Assembly (NCBI GenBank): GCA_029378245.1
Contig: JARKIF010000029.1
Coordinates: 310,001-374,000, forward strand
DNA length: 64,000 nt
Reading direction: 5' to 3'
From: Roridomyces roridus
Taxonomy: Eukaryota; Basidiomycota; Agaricomycetes; Agaricales; Mycenaceae
Every line of letters starts with the position of its first letter. Position 1 is the first letter of the stretch. Both the position numbers and the translations under genes were made by a program. Positions 58,620 to 64,000 of this stretch are shown in pieces. Below the pieces are notes generated by a model. The model did not search any database. It was not told the origin of the DNA and was given only the letters and a program-made list of their open reading frames with translations.

Positions 58620-59640
58620 CCACGATCCTGTCTTGCGATTGTCGTGATTGGCGTCATGGACGGAACCTGGCGGACATAACGGAGAGTGTCGGGCATGAAA
58701 TCAAGTCCAGGTCAGCCCGAGGGGTAGGCATCCGAAGTCAAGAACACGGATTCATACCAGCCTATATCGGGGGTTGGATCGACGACCATAGCATGGGCCT
58801 GGACAAGGTCGACGTGAGCGGAAGAAGCATCAATGAAAAACACGGAGGATTGGAGTGAACGAGCCAGAGACGTGGAAAAGCTTAGGAACACTTGGACCTG
58901 AGCACGAGGACCATGAATCCGTGCCCTGAGGCCAATTGTCCCTCAGAGCTGTCTTCGAGGCGGCATTTGAAGCTTTGTGAGAGCCAGGACGAGAAACTCT
59001 CTACCACCCCTTCGTGATTTATATCGAGACCGCCCGAGTTTTCGAGTGACTGAATTGTGACTTGTCGTTGATGAATCAGGGGCATCTTATTCTCTGTGGA
59101 TTCTCGGAGCTCCGGGGTAATCGGACAGTGCGGAGCCCGAGAGTCGCATCGGAGCAGCACATGCGCCAAATCAGCGAGTCTCAAGTGGGGCAAGGAGAGA
59201 AGGGTAACCGACTCCACGTAGAAGGAGCCTAGGACGCGAGAGCGGAGATGTGTCTAGAGAGCCCTGGCAGGGAGTCGGGAAGCCGAGTCATAACCAGCGT
59301 TAAGATTCAAGTGCCAGGAAGCGGCCCGAGAGCTTCTTGAAGCTTGCTGAGCCCGATAGCAGCGAGATACAGATCGTTTGCCAAGGCAATGACTGGTCAC
59401 TGAGCTGGGTGAACACGTCGTCCGAGTCGTGGAGAAGATCGGTGGGCACGTGCCAACTATGATGCAGTGATGATGCAGTGATGTTAAACTCCTTGACAAA
59501 CAAAACACCCCTAAGATGGTCGAGACCCGCAGAGGTGGTTTGACCAGGGCTAAATGGACCAGAAAGCCCGACTGTCCGGAGAGAAAAAATAAAGGAAAAT
59601 GATAATAAAAACCGTCGATCGCCATCGTATGTGCTGTGGC
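58620..59640. other. Intergenic
   Basis: No convincing gene on either strand. Confidence 0.45.
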
Positions 59641-60660
59641 CCGAATCGAACGGGTAGTCACCCAGAGGCAGAGGTCCTCAGCTATTGGTTCGACTGCAAC
59701 GTCTAGGCCCTCCAACACGTGGGATGTTCCGACATCTGTCCCGCTGGACATAACGTACGGCGAGATATCAACGGATGATGCAGTTTCAACTTTCACCAGG
59801 ACCTCGATTCAAACGAGCGGACATCTAAAATCAGCTCGCTGAGCAGCAGATGCTGACGCTCAAAACGGACTGTCGCGGCCATCAGGAGTAGAGATCAACC
59901 AGTAGGAATCTCGAGTCCAGCCCATTGTTAGTCTCAAATTTGATAAACGCCGTTGACATCTGGACGCCAATGTGTGGTTCATTCTAGACAATCTGCGCCG
60001 TGCAAAATTATCCATTGCCTGAAGGAGGTTGGCATACATGTTGGTTCCAACCGTTTCACGCAAGTTTCACGAAAGACGAGATTAGCTTGAGTACAATAAT
60101 GGTGCCGAATGCTTCCGTCTCGAGAACCAACTGCGAGACACGAAAGGACGCTGGATTCGCAGTCCAAGGTCAGGTCATCGAGCCGTGGGAATATGCAGAT
60201 CATGTCGGCATCAGGCGGACTACTTATCAACGTGAACGGACTTTGGCGGAAAACGAGTAGGGTTAAAGATCAAATGGCCTGTACTGGCAGGCGGAGACGC
60301 GCGGACACTAGTCGGGAGCTTCTGGTAAGAATCCAATCTAATTTCCGGAGTCGAGCAGATAAGATCAATGAATTTGGTGGTGGTCCAGTGGTAAGCGCTG
60401 GCGTGATTGAAATGGTTCACAGGAAAGGTTGCCCACACCCGCCTGAGGTTTATCGAGGCGTCCACGGACGGCATTAGGATGCATAAAATAAATCATCCCT
60501 ATCGCAGGCCCCGCCATGCGCCTGGTGCCGATTCGAACGACGTCCCAGTCCAACTGCCTAGCGTAAACAATGGGAGCCCGCCAGACTCTCCTTTGAACCG
60601 CTGTTGCCAGTGAAACGAGCGTCCTGGACTCGAACGAGAAATGCTGTTCCAAGTCCGTTC
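59640..60660 (-). repeat. Second cluster of tRNA-like relics
   Basis: Minus-strand T-arm-like hairpins occur near 59650 (CCCG-TTCGATT-CGGG), 59805 (GCTCG-TTTGAAT-CGAGG) and 60526 (GTCG-TTCGAAT-CGGC). Around 59645-59740 an acceptor-like GTGTTG/CAGCAC pairing brackets the T-arm. Around 60520-60585 a six-pair GTCTGG/CCAGGC acceptor is possible. A box A-like TGGTCCAGTGG lies on the plus strand near 60373. None is a complete tRNA gene. Confidence 0.4.
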
Positions 60661-61204
60661 ATCGGTCCTGTCGGATTCGTTACCTCCTGGCGTCCGAGAT
60701 AGTGATGTTCAGAGAGCCGGGGCGGCCTTGGGCACACCGGGCCCGAGCCCGAGCCCTAGCTTGGTGCAAGTGTGCCGCGTCCATTTGGCCTCTACTCCAT
60801 GGAATTCAAGTTTCCTGCTGTGTTATGTAAGTACTAAGAATCCTGGGGAACAACAGTCTTTGGGATTTATCCCGGATGGAAGAACGGAGTCTTGGGCGCC
60901 TCGGTCTTCATGAAGGTCTTCCGGTCAGCTCGCTGACACGAGATACTATTCATGTCACAGCCAAATCGTTGCTGCAAAAAACTGCTCTCGTGCTCGCGAA
61001 GAGCGGTCGAACCGTTACCTTGGCCGAGTCAAGATTTCTTTCAACATCAGTCGGCTTGCAAGAATTACGGACAGGAAAGCGGACGGTGCAGGCTGCATTT
61101 CAGAGAGCGAAGCACTCTCTGGCGGGCGTTCGATTCGGGGCCAGGTCATGATACGCCGAAGTGTCCCTTTTTTGTGTCTGCCAGGAGCGGATGGGTTGTA
61201 ATCT

Positions 61205-61399
61205 TGTTAGATTTGACAACTGATCAAATACAGGAAGCTGGGGGGCTTGAGCTCGCAAGCCCCCGTATATATAGTAAATCTAATGCTGCGCCGCAGCGCT
61301 GCGCAGAATCCGGCGCAGCTGTAGAAGCACCCTGCGCGGTGTTCTAAATATTTCCCAACCCGGTGTTTCTCCGTGCACACAGCGGGCCTATTCCCAACA
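61205..61399 (-). repeat. LTR (3' LTR of the gag-only element)
   Basis: 195-bp terminal repeat, near-identical to 62455-62649. Contains the palindrome-rich GCTGCGCCGCAGCGCTGCGC. Confidence 0.9.
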
Positions 61400-61469
61400 C
61401 TCCCACTGGTCCGCTGTGTGCCAAAGACAATAAAAGTTAAAAGCTCCCACTGGAATGAAATATGGTCCA

Positions 61470-62339
61470 TCAAAAAGCAATAGTGTCCACATAAGCAATA
61501 GTGTCCACATAAGCAATAGCCGTCGATGCTGGTGCTGGTGGCGCGCCGCGGGAAATATATGGATTCGGCACAAGCGGGCCGGGTTCGGGGCACTCGGTCT
61601 GGTAGTGCCCGAGCTTCTGGCACTTGAAGCAAGTGACTCGGGACTTGTCCCGGTACGTGCGAGCAGCAAGCACAGTCGCAGGTCCGGGTGATGCCGAAGC
61701 AGAGATCATGTCGTCGGGGTACTCGGCCTCCTGGCGGAGTTCCTCATTAAGTAATCGTCCGATGACAAAATCAAGATCATCCTTGTTCGAATGCGCGTCC
61801 AAGGAAATGATTAGGGTGTCGTAAGCAGGGGGGAGGGAAATCAACAGTGTTGCGATGATCTGCGCGTCCGATGGCTTGTCTTGATGAAGCCTGCCGAGCT
61901 TCTCGGCGTGTGCGCGGATGGCGCCAATATGCGCCCGCATCGTGGAGCGGTCACCAGACTTGCGGAGGGAGTAAAATTTCCTCCAGGCCACCACAACCCC
62001 TCCCAAGCCGGAGCTCTGATGTGTCTCCCTCAGGCGTTCCCACATTCCCGCGGGATCCTCCTCGAAGTCACGGATATGCGCAAATTGGGACGGATCAAGT
62101 CGGCCAATGATCGTCGCCGTCGCAACATCCCGTTTAGCAACCCATGCCTTGACAGCCTTGCTGTTCGGGCCACTAACCGGACAGGTCTCCGTACCCAATG
62201 TGACCTCCAACACACCTTTCCTCCGCAGATCCGCCCTCACCTCGAATTCCCAGTCATCATATGTCACATTGTCCGATAACTTCATTCCACCCTTCGTATT
62301 CACATGTCGTTCGTCGTCCATCATTGGTTTCGAGTTCAA
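61470..62339 (-). CDS. Copia-type Gag
   Basis: Intact frame of 289 residues. N-terminal copia-type gag region (VTYDDWEFEVRADLRRKGV, then IIGRLDPSQFAHIRDFEEDP, MWERLRETHQSSG), the UBN2-like helical core (LISLPPAYDTLIISLDAHS) and a CCHC zinc knuckle CFKCQKLGHYQTEC. It forms the particle shell and binds RNA. It ends with an 18-bp repeat (IAYVDT units) and a stop before the 3' LTR, with no protease, integrase or reverse transcriptase downstream. It would need an autonomous Copia partner to move. Confidence 0.9.
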   Translation of the reverse strand: MNSKPMMDDERHVNTKGGMKLSDNVTYDDWEFEVRADLRRKGVLEVTLGTETCPVSGPNSKAVKAWVAKRDVATATIIGRLDPSQFAHIRDFEEDPAGMWERLRETHQSSGLGGVVVAWRKFYSLRKSGDRSTMRAHIGAIRAHAEKLGRLHQDKPSDAQIIATLLISLPPAYDTLIISLDAHSNKDDLDFVIGRLLNEELRQEAEYPDDMISASASPGPATVLAARTYRDKSRVTCFKCQKLGHYQTECPEPGPLVPNPYISRGAPPAPASTAIAYVDTIAYVDTIAF

Positions 62340-62454
62340 TTTCGGTTTCGTCGGTTCGGTTCGTCGGTTCGTCGGTCCACAGCAATACCGTGCAGCGCGG
62401 GAGCAAAAGAGAAGAGGTTGTCAAGGTAAGGACTAGAGTTCGGGGCCCATAACC

Positions 62455-62649
62455 TGTTAGATTTGACAACTGATCAAATACAGGAAGCTGGGGGGCTTGA
62501 GCTCGCAAGCCCCCGTATATATAGTAAATCTAATGCTGCGCCGCAGTGCTGCGCAGAATCCGGCGCAGCTGTAGAAGCACCCTGCGCGGTGTTCTAAATA
62601 TTTCCCAACCCGGTGTTTCTCCGTGCACACAGCGGGCCTATTCCCAACA
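62455..62649 (-). repeat. LTR (5' LTR of the gag-only element)
   Basis: 195-bp terminal repeat adjoining the primer-binding-like site GGTTATGGGCCCCG (about 62440-62453, minus strand). Confidence 0.9.
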
Positions 62650-62654
62650 AATCT

Positions 62655-63181
62655 GTTCCAGTGCTTTTCAAGACAATACTGCACGCTTCTCAGACTTGAG
62701 CTTCAGTTACGGATCTAGACTCCTTGTACGAATCGTCATCCATCCAATACCGGCTTTCTGTATCGGCGTCAGCGCTGACAGCGAATAAAGCAATCACGTA
62801 CCATCCACCTCTCCCCTCTTCTTCCGAGCGATAAACTCCTCCGCTCTTGTCCAGAACGTGGGCGACCCCCGCGCACCATCTTCCCACTGGCCCCAGTAAC
62901 TTTCGAAGAACGCAATGACGAACCGCATCAGGAAACACCTCCCCAGGTATTTTTGGCACATTTTGCCAAAATTTGCCAAAAATATTGAGAATAGCTGAAT
63001 ATCCGAAGAATGAGCAAGAATATGTTAGTCCCAACAAAAATACCAAAACTTTTGGCACTTTTGAAGTGGATATTGGCATTGGTTGAACCTTGCCAACAGA
63101 GCAGAAATGAAGAATGAAGCAGAGGGGGAACATTGCATCTCAGTGGGAGCAAAACATTCACCATCAGCTCTGCCCACTGAT
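62655..63181. other. Sequence between two LTR elements
   Basis: Holds a minus-strand fragment (about 62800-62980, residues such as ESYWGQWEDGARGSPTFW) that may be an eroded gene piece, plus AT-rich sequence. No complete gene. Confidence 0.35.
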
Positions 63182-63450
63182 TGTTGATCAGGAACAGTCA
63201 GGCACAGCTGTTAATCAATGACTGACAGGAACTTACAGAAGTGATTGGGATCTCAGTAGCTAAGGCTATTTGTTGTAGTAATCATTATTCCCCGACCTTC
63301 TACCCGATTCTATTTACTCAGCTATTACTAAGTCTCTCTTCACTATAGTAGAATATTCTAGATATTATCCGTAGTATATAAGCCTGTAGCTGAACCACGG
63401 AATGCATTATTATTCTTCTCTTGTTCACACTCATCGAACATCATCCAACA
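63182..63450 (+). repeat. 5' LTR of a second Copia element
   Basis: Begins TGTTG and ends CAACA, 269 bp, followed after three bases by GGTTATGGGCCCCGG, the same primer-binding-like site as in the neighbouring gag-only element. The matching 3' LTR lies outside the window. Confidence 0.7.
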
Positions 63451-63605
63451 ATAGGTTATGGGCCCCGGCCGTAACTGAACTTCTCCCGAATAATCACACG
63501 TCTATCACCAGCTTGACAGCTCAAACCGTCACACACTTTGATCACCGTTTTTCGACGCACACTCGACGCCTCTCGATCTACACCTAGCATCACCACATTA
63601 TCATC

Positions 63606-64000
63606 ATGTCCGAATCATCGACATCCGCCTACCGCATCCAGCATCTCCTTGGGGAGGAGAATTACGCTACATGGGCTGTGAAAATAACCGACATTCTCAC
63701 CGATCAGAATCTGATCAAATATGTCACCGGTACTATTCCACGCCCCGTCCACACCCTTAACGCCAGTGGAGAAATCGTTGATCCACAGGGCGCGAAGGCG
63801 AAGGAAATTCTTGATTGGGATCGTAAGGACCGACAGGCCCTCTCCCAGATCCGTCTTCGTGTTTCCGACGATCCGTTGGTGTACATTACTGACGCCACAT
63901 CGTCATCCACAGCCTGGACCACCCTTGCCGACACCTATCAGCCGAAAGGTGTGATCGCCATCGTCCTTCTCCGTCGGCAACTCTCACGCCTCCACTGCGA
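63606..64000 (+). CDS. Copia-type Gag, 3' end beyond the window
   Basis: Frame open to the right edge (131 codons seen). It starts MSESSTSAYRIQHLLGEENY, the usual copia-type gag opening, then ATWAVKITDILTDQNLIKYV, and continues with the helical UBN2-like core (AWTTLADTYQPKG). It lies in the correct position behind the LTR and primer-binding-like site. Whether pol follows cannot be seen. Confidence 0.85.
   Translation, partial: MSESSTSAYRIQHLLGEENYATWAVKITDILTDQNLIKYVTGTIPRPVHTLNASGEIVDPQGAKAKEILDWDRKDRQALSQIRLRVSDDPLVYITDATSSSTAWTTLADTYQPKGVIAIVLLRRQLSRLHC

Larger units (their letters stand above)
61205..62649 (-). mobile_element. Gag-only LTR retrotransposon (TR-GAG type, Copia-like)
   Basis: Two 195-bp LTRs differ at one seen position (CpG versus TpG), and the 5-bp target duplication AATCT flanks the element (61200-61204 and 62650-62654). 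LTRs run TGTT...AACA. Next to the 5' LTR (right side, minus strand) is the primer-binding-like GGTTATGGGCCCCG; a purine-rich GTGGGAGTG precedes the 3' LTR. Between them only a gag frame fits, so the element is non-autonomous but structurally complete and probably young. Confidence 0.9.

Overview
The window reads as a stretch of nuclear genome from a mushroom-forming basidiomycete (Agaricomycetes). The reasons are many phase-consistent introns of 41-68 bp with GT..AG (occasionally GC..AG) ends, and gene families typical of that class: TPR-CHAT, NACHT-WD40, F-box/LRR, HGD-type TKL kinases, BCS1-like AAA ATPases, MYND proteins, Tnp2-type CACTA transposases and Copia elements. Gene models were built by hand from splice sites and reading-frame continuity. 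No database search was possible, so family names rest on motif recognition.

Layout. 1-4.9 kb: a TPR-CHAT gene cut by the left edge, an F-box/LRR remnant and a membrane-anchored SDR-like gene. 5.1-12.8 kb: no convincing protein gene; instead about 17 tRNA-like modules all in the same orientation, interrupted by a ~1 kb TIR element. 13-17.4 kb: a basidiomycete hypothetical and an NmrA/EasG-like oxidoreductase. 18.2-23.6 kb: a NACHT-WD40 (NLR-like) gene with an intact NACHT exon, a decayed WD40 half and a run of 21-nt microexons that each encode one heptad. 23.9-27.8 kb: an F-box gene and a ten-exon kinase with an MLKL-like N-terminal helical region. 28-34.4 kb: a hAT-type MITE and a large eleven-exon gene with an exonuclease-like fold. 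35-42.3 kb: two tRNA-like modules, a segmental duplication, a BTB gene, a GATA zinc-finger gene, an 883-bp foldback element and a LOG-family gene.

42.4-53.6 kb is one interrupted locus. A MYND-finger gene on the minus strand is split by a 9.3-kb TIR element flanked by an 8-bp duplication. That element carries a Tnp2-like transposase, itself broken by a 545-bp hAT-type MITE, and two passenger genes, one of which holds a further AT-rich insertion. 54.2-58.5 kb: a BCS1-like AAA ATPase with a duplicated N-domain and a cinnamoyl-CoA-reductase-like gene. 59.6-64 kb: tRNA-like relics, a complete gag-only LTR element (5-bp TSD, near-identical LTRs) and the 5' end of a Copia element running off the right edge.

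Two themes connect the genes. First, CHAT protease, NACHT-WD40 and MLKL-like kinase genes, all associated with regulated cell death, lie within 28 kb; functional linkage is inference only. Second, the window is heavily shaped by mobile and structured repeats. The most novel-looking signals are the unidirectional array of covarying tRNA-like modules and the one-heptad-per-microexon series.
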